64,000 nucleotides of DNA, from NCBI RefSeq assembly GCF_003994235.2, contig NZ_RYFG02000120.1, positions 155,564-219,563 on the forward strand. The letters run 5' to 3'. Source of the stretch: Candidatus Methylobacter oryzae (GTDB lineage Bacteria > Pseudomonadota > Gammaproteobacteria > Methylococcales > Methylomonadaceae). The position numbers were made by a program, and so were the translations under genes. Shown here piece after piece: positions 22,601-29,139 of this stretch. Every line of letters starts with the position of its first letter. Within the stretch, counting starts at the first letter, position 1. The notes under the pieces are model-generated. The model was given only the letters and a program-made list of their open reading frames with translations. It was not told where the DNA came from and did not search any database.

Positions 22601-25600
22601 CTATCGGCAACTGGCCGGACTGCTCGCACAGCGCGGTTTGCTGCCGACGCGCATTTTGCATTGTTGGTCGCAGCAGCCGTTTGTTGCCGATGAGCTGGAT
22701 AAGCAGTTGGATCGCGGTTTTTATTCGATGCTGTTTATCGCCCAGGCTTTGATCGAACAGAAAGCCTGCCCGGAAAAAATTCGCGTGATTTATGCTTTTG
22801 TCCGCTCCGCATCCAGGGATTACGCTTTAAATCAAGCCATCGGAAGTTTTGCCAAGACGCTGAACCGGGAAAATCCGGCGTTTTATTGTCAAACCCTGGA
22901 ATTGCCGCAAGCCGCGCTATTGTCCCAAATTGCGGACAGGGAATACCGGCACGGCACGGCCAATCAGGTTGAAGTCCGTTACCGGCGTGACGCCAACGGT
23001 GAATTGGTCCGGGAAGTAAAAGTCTGGCGGAGCGTCGATCTTGAAAATGCGACGGCCAAACCGCCGGCGCTCAAAGAACAGGGAACCTATTTGCTGATTG
23101 GCGGCGCGGGCGGACTCGGGTTGCTGTTCTGCGAATATCTGCGGCGGCAGGCGGAGGCGCAGCAAAATCGCATCCGCGTCTTTTTAACCGGCCGCAGGCC
23201 GTTATCGGCGGATAAATTGCAACAGTTGCAAAGGTTGAATTCAACGTGGTGCGAAGCCGTTTATTTGCAAGCCGATATTGCCGATGCGGCGCAGGCTAAA
23301 TACGTGGTCGCCGAAGCAAGAAGCAGGCTGGGCGGGATTGCCGGGATTTTTCACTTTGCAGGCTGCGCGCAAGACGCTTTCCTGTTGAAAAAGACCAAAA
23401 GCCAATGCCGGGAAGTATTGGCCGCCAAGGTTCAGGGAACGCTCTGCCTGGAACAGGCGCTGGCAGGGGAAAAGGTCGACTTTTTGAGTTTCTTCTCTTC
23501 AGCCAGCTCGGTAACCGGCAATGTCGGGCAAGCCGATTACGCCTACGCCAACGGTTTTTTCGACGCTTTCGCCGCGCAAGGCGGAATCGGCGGCCGTATG
23601 TTCAGCGTGAACTGGGCGTTTTGGCAGCAAGGCGGAATGCAGCTTTCCGATAGCAAGCTGGAAACGATGGCGGCCGATATGGGGGTTCACGGATTGTCCG
23701 GCGCGGTCGGAATCCAGGCTTGGGAAAGCATTTTACAATCCGGGTTGACGCAATGCATGTTCTTGTCCGGGAACGGGCAAAAAATCCGGCAATTTGTTGA
23801 GAAACAGTTTGCCGAGCCGCAGCGGGTCAAAAAAACCGGGAACGCTCGTTTCGATGCTCAAAATATCTACCGGCAAGCCGAAAGCGTCGGCAGGCTGAAC
23901 GACACTGTCGGCATGGCTCAACGTTCCGCCGATATTGATGCGGCAACAGGGAACGCTATGCCGCTGTCCCAGGATATCGAAGCCTTCTTGAAACAAGCCG
24001 TTGCCGACGTAAGCCGGTTGCCGTTGGATAAAATCAGCATTCATCGTCCGTTTGACGAGTTCGGTCTGGATTCGTTGATGATTACCGCTCTGAACGAAAA
24101 GTTGATTGCCAGGTTCGGGCCGTTGTCGGCAACGCTGTTCTTTGAATATCAGGACCTAGCGTCGCTGACCGAGTATCTTTCAGCTCGGAAGCAAGCCGCG
24201 CAAGCGGAGGTCGTGTTTGCAAATAATGCCGGGCAAGTATCTTGCCGGACAGCCTCCGGCGTCGACGATATTTACCGAAAAGCCGAGGCGATAGGACATG
24301 CGGCCGTTCAAGGCATCGCCCGGAGCATCGATGCTTTGGAAGCAATCGTGGCGTCTTCCGCGCCGGTGGGCCAGGATATTGAAGCCTTCTTGAAACAGGC
24401 CGTTGCCGACGTGAGCCGGTTGCCGTTGGATAAAATCAGCGCTGAACGTCCGTTTGAGGAGTTCGGTCTGGATTCGCTGATGATTACCGCGCTTAACGAA
24501 AAGCTGATCGCCAGGTTCGGGCCGCTGTCGGCAACGCTGTTCTTTGAGCATCGCAATCTGGCCGCATTGACCGAGTATCTTGCCGCCCGGCAGCACAGCG
24601 TCCAACCGGCGCCTGCAAAGATCGCGGAGCTTGAATATAGCGCCGGCCGGCCTGCGAATAAGCAAGCGTCCTCGCAGGCAAAGCTTTCGGACGTCGGCAA
24701 TATTTACAGCAGGGCTAAAGCTATAGGGCACGAGTTTTCCCGAAGTGACGGCTGTGTTGTTGCAAAGGCGGCTGCTTCGGCCGCTTCCGTTAATGTGCGT
24801 CAGGATATTGAGGCTTTCCTGAGAAAAGCCGTTGCCGACGTCAGTGCGTTGCCGATCGAAGAAATCGGCGTTTACCGTCCGTTCGATGAGTTGGGGTTGG
24901 ATTCGCTGATGATTACCGCGCTGAACGAAAAGCTGATCGCCCGGTTTGGCCAATTATCGGCGACGCTGTTTTTTGAATACCCTAACTTGGCGGCGTTAAG
25001 CGAGTACCTTTCAGGTTGGCAGGCATCGGCGAAAGCTTGCGTAGTTGCGGAAGAAAACATCGTCGGCCGCACGCCTTGCCCGGACGACGCTAAAAGAACG
25101 CTGAATATCGGCGATATTTACAAAAAGGCCGCGCAAATCGGTATCGCGGACAATGCCGCAACGCAGGCTTCGGCGTTTCGGGCCGATAAAAGGCAAGATA
25201 CAAGCAGCGTTGCCGGTAATTCCGCGTTAGACATTGCGATTATCGGCGTCAGCGGCATTTATCCCGAAGCGGATAATCTGGAAATTTTTTGGGATAACCT
25301 GAAAGCAGGCAGGGATTCCATCACGGAAGTCCCGCCAAACCGCTGGAACCCGGACGAGTATTACGACGCGGACCGCACCCAGGCGATGCATGGAAAAATG
25401 TATTGCACAAAGGGAGGCTTTGTTGACGACATCGATTGCTTCGATGCTTTTTTCTTCAATATTTCGCCGCGCGAAGCCAAGCTGATCGATCCTTGCGAGC
25501 GTTTATTCCTGCAAACCGCATGGGCCGCGTTTGAAGATGCCGGTTATACGCGCAAGAAGTTGGCGGAAACCGGCAATGCCAATGTCGGCGTTTTCGCCGG

Positions 25601-28550
25601 CATCAGCAACTACGGTTATTCCCTATGGGGGCCGCAGGAATGGGCAAAAGGCAATTCGTACACGCCTTGCAGCGGGCTTTGGTCCATCGCCAACCGCGTG
25701 TCCTATTTCATGAATCTTAACGGTCCCAGCTATCCGGTCGATACCGCCTGTTCATCGTCGTTGAGCGCGATCCATCAAGCCTGCGTGAGCCTGAACAACG
25801 GCGAATGTTCAATGGCGCTTGCCGGTGGAGCTTCGTTCAACGTGCATCCCCATCAATACGTGGCGATGTGCCAGGGCCAGATGCTGTCTCCTACCGGCAA
25901 ATGCCATAGTTTCGGCGAGCAAGGAGATGGTTTCGTGCCCGGAGAAGGCGTCGGCGCCGTATTATTGAAGCCCTTGGCGCAAGCCGTTGCCGACCGCGAC
26001 CCTATCTACGCGGTCATCAAAGGCAGCTCGGTTAATCACGGCGGGCGCAGCAACGGCTATTCGGTGCCGAACCCGAAAGCGCAGGCGGAGCTTATCAAAC
26101 AGGCTCTCAATAAGGCCAAGATAGACCCCGCCACCATCAGCTATGTCGAAGCGCACGGCACCGGGACTGCGTTGGGCGACCCGGTTGAGTTTGAGGGCTT
26201 GTGCCGGGCTTGGGACGAAGCCGCGGGACAGCAAGCGGTCGAAAAACAGTCCTGCGCTTTGGGCTCGGTAAAATCGAATATCGGTCATTTGGGCGCCGCG
26301 GCAGGTATTTCGGGACTGACCAAGATCCTGTTGCAAATGAAGCATAAAACCTTAGCGCCATCGCTGCACGCGCAAAAGCTTAATCCCAAAATCAACTTTG
26401 CCGATTCGCCGTTTTTTGTCCAGCAAAGTCCGGCGAGTTGGGAAACCAAGCCGGAAGGACAACCCAGGAGGGCCGCGGTCAGTTCGTTCGGGGCCGGCGG
26501 CGCGAATGCGCATGTAATTCTTGAAGATTATGCGCTGCCGTCGACGGCCTGCGGCGCGAGTCCGGTTTCGGGGCCGTACATTATCCCGATATCGGCTAAA
26601 ACGCCTGAGCGGCTGCTTCGCTACGTGGAAAAAATACTGGCGTTTTGGGAAAAGCACCAAGGCGAGTTGCAATTGCAGGATTTCGCTTACACCTTGCAAA
26701 CGGGTAGGGAAGCGATGACCGAGCGTTTTGCCTGCATCGTCAACCACAAGCAGGAGGTCGGAATGAAGCTGCGCGCCTTTTTGCAACATAACGGACAAGC
26801 GGAGCAGGGGAGCTTTTTTACCGGTCAAGCCGGGGATAATGCGGCTCAGGAAGAGCTTGCGGCTTCTCCCGATCACGAACAACTGGCCAAGCTTTGGGTC
26901 AGAGGCGGCGACATCGACTGGGAAGCCCTGTTTTACCGGCAGCAGGCGGCAAAGCGCATTTCCTTGCCGACCTATCCTTTCGATAAACAGCCGTACTGGT
27001 ATGTGGAAAAGACCGTTGTCGAACCGGCAGGAAAAGCCGGGCGGGCAAACGATCCGCTGGCCCGCTGCACGGAGGCTTTCGACGACTTGGCCGAGCTCGG
27101 CGCTAGCGGCTTGCTGAGCGCATTCCAGCAAATGGGCTGCTTTCGGCAGGATCGGGAAGAGTACGCAAAAGACCGGTTGAAAGCCTGCATCCGGCTGAGC
27201 CTCGAGCACGATTTGCTGTACGACGCGTTGCTGGACATTCTGCAAACAGCCGGTTATTTGGCGATTGACGGCGACAGGATACGCAGTACGGAGCGGGTTT
27301 CGCAAAAAGTTGAAGCGCATAACCTTGATTACTGGTGCAACAAACATCCCGAGCTGGCCGCTAACTTTCAGTTGTTGTGGCAATGCCTGGACAATATGAC
27401 CGCGATTTTGCAAGGCGATATACCGGCAACCGAGGTTATGTTCCCGAACGCTTCGATGGCTTTAGTCGAGAAGATTTATCAGCAAAACGCAATCTCGGAT
27501 TATTACAACCAACTCGTCGTTGACGAGGTCGTGTCCTTTATTCGCGAGCGGCTGTCCGAATTGCCCGAAGGAGAAAAAATCCATCTGTTGGAAATAGGCG
27601 CAGGCACCGGCGGCACCAGCGCTGCGGTGCTTAAGGCGATTGAGCCGTATCAAGAGTATCTTCGCTATGACTACACGGATGTTTCATTGAAGTTCATTCA
27701 GCACGGCAGAAAGCATTACGGTCATTATACGTTCGTCGATTTTCATGTTTTGGATATAGAAAAGGGGATCGAAGGTCAGGGTTTTGTTCGGCAAAACACC
27801 GATTTAATAATTGCTACCAATGTGCTGCACGCCACGCGCAACATGAACGTCACGCTGAAAAACGCCAAGTCGCTGTTACGCCGGGGAGGGAAACTTATTA
27901 TTAATGAAGCGGTGGAGCCCCATGTTTTTTCCACGTTGACTTTCGGCCTGCTGAAAGGCTGGTGGTTGGCCGAAGACCCGCATAATCGGCTGCCGGGCTC
28001 GCCGTTGCTCAGCGTTTCGATGTGGCGGCGGTTGCTGGAGCATGAAGGTTTTATGTCGGTGCGAACCTTGGCGCCTGTGATCGAGACGGGAGTGAGCCAA
28101 AACGTATTTGTAGCGCAAAGCGACGGCCGCATCCCTTTGCATGAAGAGCAGGAGCCGCGGGAAATGGCGGCGTCAAGCATTCCGAAGCCTGAGCCTGTCG
28201 ATATACCTGAATATGACGAAAAACTAAATATACTGGCGCAAAAGCTCAGGCACATTGTCGCTGCGGTGATTGAAGTTGAAGCGGAGACAATCAATCCCGA
28301 TTGCGCTTACGTCGATATGGGCGTGGATTCGATTCTGGCGTTGGAAATCGTCAGCCAAGCCAACCGGGAGCTGGGATCCGAGCTACGGACGACGGCCGTG
28401 TTCGATCATGCGACCGTCAACAAGCTGGCCGCGCATATCGCGGCGCAACATCCCGGCGCGGTGCAGCAAGACGCCTTGCTGGATGTTTTTCAACAACTGC
28501 ATAGCGGCGGCTTGGATATTCACGAAGCCGACAGGCTTTTGGGTCTTTGA
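13407..28550 (+). CDS. Trans-AT polyketide synthase: ACP / KS0-MT-ACP / KS-MT-ACP / KS-KR-ACP-ACP-ACP / KS-MT-ACP
   Basis: 5047-residue PKS, translationally coupled to the upstream PKS (ATGA overlap). The Shine-Dalgarno GGAGGA at 13395-13400 supports ATG 13407 over the ATG six codons later. It holds seven ACPs, four KSs, three methyltransferases with EIGAGTGGT SAM loops and one KR, and no AT, DH or ER. The first KS lacks the HGTGT histidine (KS0). The middle module ends in three tandem ACPs joined by repeated IYxxAxxIG linkers. The C-terminus after the last ACP (DALLDVFQQLHSGGLD then EADRLLGL) looks like a small helical docking segment that could pair with the N-terminus of the PKS at 30072. 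Only one of the three complete KS modules here carries a KR, so several beta-keto groups should remain unless another enzyme acts on them. Confidence 0.97.
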   Translation: MTSGENMLSQIETSLIEAVAAVLGMEKHRVDPKENLSAYGFDSITLTQLANRLTQTFPFVRPDASTFLEYTTVEALQAHLHDRYRVDFEVYFGIARAETRTPPASQAGISSIADSYPPAEPVHSEATFAIPDISGSLLLDAFDADEQRGLHQPVPNAFASAPVAVNKTQTVPVRAMDIAIVGVAGRFPGADNIIELWENLFNEKNSLTEVPEDRWDWRAIFGDPQADGNLTDCCYGGFLDKPGNFDPLFFGISPLEALQMDPQQKLVLQSTWETLENAGYSMDRLNGEDVGVYLGVQRNENLLQLMKGGKDFGPYTNIGNTHSMLANRVSYFFDWKGNSLTVDTACAASSSALHLACHALLRGEIKFALVGGVTVVQDSFSHIANRKMGLLTNEQRVCSFDENAGGYLIGEGVATALLKPLAQAEKDGDYIYGVIKGCAVTQSGKTVFLTAPDPKSHVKVIQAALQEAGLKPEAIDYIEGQGIGTELSDKAELKAYAEVFRNSENHKLGIGSTKGNIGHVESASGITSLIKVCLAMKNGRIPPVLNFQKLNWSQSEDELPFTVVAQKQAWEPRADRSPRRAGVHNFGYGGLTAHFIIEQHTNACERQVLDHNSVAQEQLLVFSSKSRPQLDRYLARFLTYIQGSQYRYFGIQRLNLADVAYTLQTGRQEMDVRLAVVAASVEELAAKLQRYLNGDRQIARLLTGTVAARAAQEKIPPALYQARAWDRIAGHWVNGSSWSSVAGKGQRIPLPGFCFAPEPDFEAAADGIKPQLNPVDWHRFSGAFEELEDIARQLLLDRFQSWGICRTPGEELESERLQALLGIAPQYRRLFSLLPGILAKAGILQQSAGRYRVIEFAPVDMADLQRRRDDFLRNFPELKAQIGLTWDCLDCLQDILTGKIPVTRILFPDSSMERVESFYKGNPVVDYFNKLVSWQLVAAVSELDRQRPAGEKIRILEIGAGTGGTTEGVLKSIAHFGERLSYVYSDISPGFTQFGKSRFGAEFGFLEFQVLNIEKDIVEQGFAEHSFDLIIACNVLHATADMDRTIQNTRHLLKSDGSIILNEVTHAQDFISLTFGLLHGWWAFADEDRRLPGGPLLNSTMWAGLLKRQGFASVEIYGQSGPEGEDSGYNVVVASNKTEALAAKPAAIADVAPMLLPDHGLILQVREIFAKVLMIDEGQIDPNAAYVNFGVDSFTSLTVVKEINAAFGVQLRSTELFNFPSINEISLHIQQQIEPVAPTPQQPLPRSVEKRQPATDPSVDNQEGIAIIGMSGRFPHAKNIDEYWRNLVEGRDCIDDVPPGRWQGKGFWGGFVDDIDRFDPLFFNISPKEAEWMDPQQRLFVQEAWRTFEHAGYAAEDLKGSRCGVYVGCRESDYLKPFAQLGTSSYQGTGNSAAMLSARIAYFLDLKGPSLSIDTACSSSLVAIHLACESINSGTCDLALAGGVSLFCTEQSHLILGKSGMLSPDGRCKTFDDRADGFVPAEAVGAVLLKPLQHALRDGDPIFGVIKAHGINQDGKTNGITASSSPSQSALQQEVYRRYRINPERISYVEAHGTGTGLGDPIEIDALTDTFRAYTQRKQFCAIGSAKTAIGHGLAAAGVAGLIKVLLSMRHKQLPPMLHFQKENRHFQLANTPFYVNTKAQDWDNANKEPLQAAISAFGFSGTNAHCVIEEAPHRPEPAEGKKSYLIPLSAKTAIDLAAKIQALAGWLENEGDAYALRDIATTLLLGRSHFDFRVALVANDKQALAALLKGLPSRPDSGWTKIKPEQERGAALKQFGARLLTEIRDLELPENERDESLLSLADLYRQGYELEWRLLYQHNAAAKGVFRKVPLPTYPFVGERYWLAPMDGIAVNAQAPTAFVPVALPSETPELKAFQHAYAEVPGFCAMLLADTLHNMGVFEMPGQRYLREELRGQLQIDAKYHRLLDAFLNILLDEGYLQRQGDYFVRTGREWRLPFAELQQRKDCLLSEFSQIGAFVNLIWVCVRNYPEVLQGKLNATEVIFPDASFELVKGIYKDNATADFYNKILVNNVLEQVRIQTARLPGKQLKILEIGAGTGGTSALLLNALQRFGDSISYLYTDISSGFIQYGRRTYGPRYPFADFEVLDIEKAIVPDCVYRKSFDIVVAANVIHATRDLCKTLAHVKALLKDKGYLFLNETTDIQAFATMTYGLLDGWWLFEDDIRLENSPLLDDKMWVALLQQQGFSVAPPQGLSGAEKGPGQHILIAELLEDKAALHDAAPVSEPVPAAVQPAAATKISRPVQETLKQRIQQEVTDAIFHILGLNDRQLVMEKRFADYGLDSISGIDFLSLVNQQFGINVRVTALFDYPSVAELSAFIYENYREQLSAPDFADAPETSANEADDKEDESATSASCDVPEMQQDDIAIIGMSGRFSGSRNVHEFWEQLASGTSCISEPPTGRWAEGGFPPGYRAGFLDGIDQFDPLFFNWSGAEAEQADPQQRLFLEESYAALEDAGYAPAQLRELTCGVFAGVGMSDYLINMRERGYFGEAQSFWGNSPAVVPARISYFLNLKGPSIAIDTACSSSLVAMHSARQSILAGECDMALAGGVYLCTTPHFHTLADKAQMLAADGICKAFDQKADGFVFGEGVGVVVLKRLDAAIRDKDHIYGVLKASGVNQDGKTNGMTAPSTLSQTELEVAVYRRAGINPETIGYVEGHGTGTKLGDPVEVEALSKAFRRYTDKKQFCLLGSVKTNIGHSSLAAGVAGVIKVLQCFAHSQIPPLLNFSEANEHIDFNDSPFHINTRLYEWKKHGDLPRRAAISGFGLSGTNAHLVLEESPVRLESRPVRGEGPVLICLSAKTGYSLKQKIRDLATCLEAQGRQYALEYIAYTLHVGREHFGQRFALVAQSREDLLRQLREADIDAMPRKTSELSGDAELWLKQLRARNLPLPETLEKLHALAALYRDGRDMEWLKLYPEDVRYRVPLPSYPFDRSRFWFPAPTAKALQPQAEAQVVPVPGAAMPVSGSAEKTWWQPDWQPSPLDSSLASHADGPLLIFGSGQQDLSGWQNTKVVLVTSGEDFSVAPQGTVPGADAVIRIRAGEPEDYRQLAGLLAQRGLLPTRILHCWSQQPFVADELDKQLDRGFYSMLFIAQALIEQKACPEKIRVIYAFVRSASRDYALNQAIGSFAKTLNRENPAFYCQTLELPQAALLSQIADREYRHGTANQVEVRYRRDANGELVREVKVWRSVDLENATAKPPALKEQGTYLLIGGAGGLGLLFCEYLRRQAEAQQNRIRVFLTGRRPLSADKLQQLQRLNSTWCEAVYLQADIADAAQAKYVVAEARSRLGGIAGIFHFAGCAQDAFLLKKTKSQCREVLAAKVQGTLCLEQALAGEKVDFLSFFSSASSVTGNVGQADYAYANGFFDAFAAQGGIGGRMFSVNWAFWQQGGMQLSDSKLETMAADMGVHGLSGAVGIQAWESILQSGLTQCMFLSGNGQKIRQFVEKQFAEPQRVKKTGNARFDAQNIYRQAESVGRLNDTVGMAQRSADIDAATGNAMPLSQDIEAFLKQAVADVSRLPLDKISIHRPFDEFGLDSLMITALNEKLIARFGPLSATLFFEYQDLASLTEYLSARKQAAQAEVVFANNAGQVSCRTASGVDDIYRKAEAIGHAAVQGIARSIDALEAIVASSAPVGQDIEAFLKQAVADVSRLPLDKISAERPFEEFGLDSLMITALNEKLIARFGPLSATLFFEHRNLAALTEYLAARQHSVQPAPAKIAELEYSAGRPANKQASSQAKLSDVGNIYSRAKAIGHEFSRSDGCVVAKAAASAASVNVRQDIEAFLRKAVADVSALPIEEIGVYRPFDELGLDSLMITALNEKLIARFGQLSATLFFEYPNLAALSEYLSGWQASAKACVVAEENIVGRTPCPDDAKRTLNIGDIYKKAAQIGIADNAATQASAFRADKRQDTSSVAGNSALDIAIIGVSGIYPEADNLEIFWDNLKAGRDSITEVPPNRWNPDEYYDADRTQAMHGKMYCTKGGFVDDIDCFDAFFFNISPREAKLIDPCERLFLQTAWAAFEDAGYTRKKLAETGNANVGVFAGISNYGYSLWGPQEWAKGNSYTPCSGLWSIANRVSYFMNLNGPSYPVDTACSSSLSAIHQACVSLNNGECSMALAGGASFNVHPHQYVAMCQGQMLSPTGKCHSFGEQGDGFVPGEGVGAVLLKPLAQAVADRDPIYAVIKGSSVNHGGRSNGYSVPNPKAQAELIKQALNKAKIDPATISYVEAHGTGTALGDPVEFEGLCRAWDEAAGQQAVEKQSCALGSVKSNIGHLGAAAGISGLTKILLQMKHKTLAPSLHAQKLNPKINFADSPFFVQQSPASWETKPEGQPRRAAVSSFGAGGANAHVILEDYALPSTACGASPVSGPYIIPISAKTPERLLRYVEKILAFWEKHQGELQLQDFAYTLQTGREAMTERFACIVNHKQEVGMKLRAFLQHNGQAEQGSFFTGQAGDNAAQEELAASPDHEQLAKLWVRGGDIDWEALFYRQQAAKRISLPTYPFDKQPYWYVEKTVVEPAGKAGRANDPLARCTEAFDDLAELGASGLLSAFQQMGCFRQDREEYAKDRLKACIRLSLEHDLLYDALLDILQTAGYLAIDGDRIRSTERVSQKVEAHNLDYWCNKHPELAANFQLLWQCLDNMTAILQGDIPATEVMFPNASMALVEKIYQQNAISDYYNQLVVDEVVSFIRERLSELPEGEKIHLLEIGAGTGGTSAAVLKAIEPYQEYLRYDYTDVSLKFIQHGRKHYGHYTFVDFHVLDIEKGIEGQGFVRQNTDLIIATNVLHATRNMNVTLKNAKSLLRRGGKLIINEAVEPHVFSTLTFGLLKGWWLAEDPHNRLPGSPLLSVSMWRRLLEHEGFMSVRTLAPVIETGVSQNVFVAQSDGRIPLHEEQEPREMAASSIPKPEPVDIPEYDEKLNILAQKLRHIVAAVIEVEAETINPDCAYVDMGVDSILALEIVSQANRELGSELRTTAVFDHATVNKLAAHIAAQHPGAVQQDALLDVFQQLHSGGLDIHEADRLLGL
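13930..17110 (+). other. Non-elongating module KS0-MT-ACP
   Basis: The KS has a cysteine (14442, in DTACAASSS), but the HGTGT histidine is Gln (14847, in EGQGIGTEL), the signature of non-decarboxylating KS0 domains that only pass the chain on. His of GNIGH is kept at 14961. MT 15700-16830 with SAM loop at 16275 and NVLHAT/LNE. ACP serine 16983 (GVDSFTS). It directly follows the FMO module, so methylation probably acts on the product of oxygen insertion; that is inference. Confidence 0.85.
17190..20450 (+). other. PKS module KS-MT-ACP
   Basis: KS Cys 17655 (TACSSS), His 18060 (HGTGT), His 18180 in TAIGH (the Asn of NIGH is Ala). MT 19005-20095, SAM loop at 19560, NVIHAT and LNE present. ACP serine 20310 (GLDSISG). 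No ketoreductase, so an alpha-methyl-beta-ketothioester is predicted. Confidence 0.88.
20555..25030 (+). other. PKS module KS-KR-ACP-ACP-ACP
   Basis: KS Cys 21033, His 21438 (GHGTGT); both catalytic sites intact. KR with structural half from about 22380 and catalytic half 23075-23800: GGAGGLG near 23100, Tyr 23538 in DYAYANG; no clear LDD, so A-type is possible. Three ACPs, serines 24072, 24474 and 24903, all in GLDSLMITALNEKLIARFG, spaced 402 and 429 bp. A linker motif IYxxAxxIG (second Ile is Val in the first copy) precedes each ACP and follows the last (about 23865, 24268, 24703, 25114). The ACPs lack the Trp that marks beta-branching carriers. Confidence 0.9.
25220..28460 (+). other. PKS module KS-MT-ACP
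   Basis: KS Cys 25749 (TACSSS) and His 26154 (HGTGT), with SNIGH following. MT 27045-28115, SAM loop at 27591, NVLHAT and INE. ACP serine 28329 (GVDSILA). No KR. It is the last module of the protein; the chain passes to the KS at 30267. Confidence 0.88.
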
Positions 28551-28611
28551 TAATAATTTTTTAGGAATCATTTCATGAGAAACGGCATTAATCAGGAAGA
28601 TATTGATTTTT
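28551..28611 (+). pseudogene. Duplicated 5' fragment of the PhyH dioxygenase gene
   Basis: 61 bp matching 29116-29176 at all but three positions, including the ribosome-binding site TTTAGGA, the ATG (28575) and the first 12 codons (MRNGINQEDIDF against MRDSINQEDIDF). Reading then runs into repeat DNA and no dioxygenase sequence follows. The fragment lies 24 nt after the PKS stop, where the intact gene was probably once positioned. Confidence 0.85.
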
Positions 28612-28615
28612 TCAT

Positions 28616-28741
28616 CTCGTTCCCACGGGCTCCGTGGGAATGCAGTGCAGGACGCGCTGCGTCCCCTATACGCCGGACGCTGATCGTGATTCGCGGCGCA
28701 GCGCGCCTTGACTGCATTCCCACGCGGCGCGTGGGAACGAG
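28616..28741. repeat. 126-bp palindromic element, GTTCCCACGC family
   Basis: 30-bp arms at 28616-28645 and 28712-28741 are inverted repeats with mismatches only in the hairpin tip. Same family as 4089-4191. It lies just inside the copied PhyH start and is probably not expressed as protein. Confidence 0.85.
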
Positions 28742-28769
28742 GAAACTTTATCTCGCTCCCACGCGGCGT

Positions 28770-28978
28770 GCTCGTCGTTATACACAAGTAGTTGTGAGAC
28801 GCCGTCATCCCGGCAGGGATTGCCGGGATCCAGAAGCCAGGGATGGCAATACCAAAGCAAGTGACAAACCTTACAACGCGAAATTGTTTGGTTACGAGCC
28901 TTCACATCCCTGTGCTCTGGATTCCGGCAATCCCTGCCGGAATGACGTGCTTTTAAAGACTTGTGTATAACGACGAGC
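28770..28978. mobile_element. 209-bp MITE-like element nested in another palindromic repeat
   Basis: Perfect 19-bp terminal inverted repeats, GCTCGTCGTTATACACAAG at 28770-28788 and its complement at 28960-28978. A second inner pair resembles GTCATTCCGGCAGGGATTGC (about 28805-28840 and 28912-28946). It carries no coding capacity for a transposase. It interrupts a further GCTCCCACGCGG palindrome whose halves are 28752-28774 and about 28974-28996. Mobility is inferred from structure only. Confidence 0.7.
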
Positions 28979-29139
28979 GCGGCGCCTGAGAACGAGGAAA
29001 ACTTCGTGTTCTTCGTGGTGAATGCTTTGTTTTTGTTCTGTCACGAATACTTTCAGTCTCATAAGCAACGCGCATCCACCAAAACCGGCGATGCAAAAAC
29101 TTTTGCGACTATTAATAATAATTTTTTAGGAATAATTTC

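Larger units (their letters stand above)
28612..29115. other. Repeat island between PKS and PhyH genes, no intact gene
   Basis: 504 bp flanked by the duplicated PhyH start. It contains the two elements described separately, then a CGTGTTCTTCGTGG-type repeat near 29006 and about 90 bp of AT-rich sequence. Open frames here are translations of repeat DNA. The island lengthens the gap between the PKS stop and the PhyH start from an apparent 24 nt to 589 nt. Confidence 0.75.

Noticed and set aside
23950..25030. Triple ACP read as a beta-branching site
   Set aside because: The ACPs read GLDSLMITALNEK without the Trp that marks beta-branching ACPs, and no HMG synthase, decarboxylating KS or ECH gene is in the window.
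28575..28970. 131-codon open frame starting at the first PhyH-like ATG
   Set aside because: After 12 codons of PhyH sequence it only translates palindromic and MITE-like repeat DNA, so it is a chimera of a duplicated gene start and repeats, not a gene.
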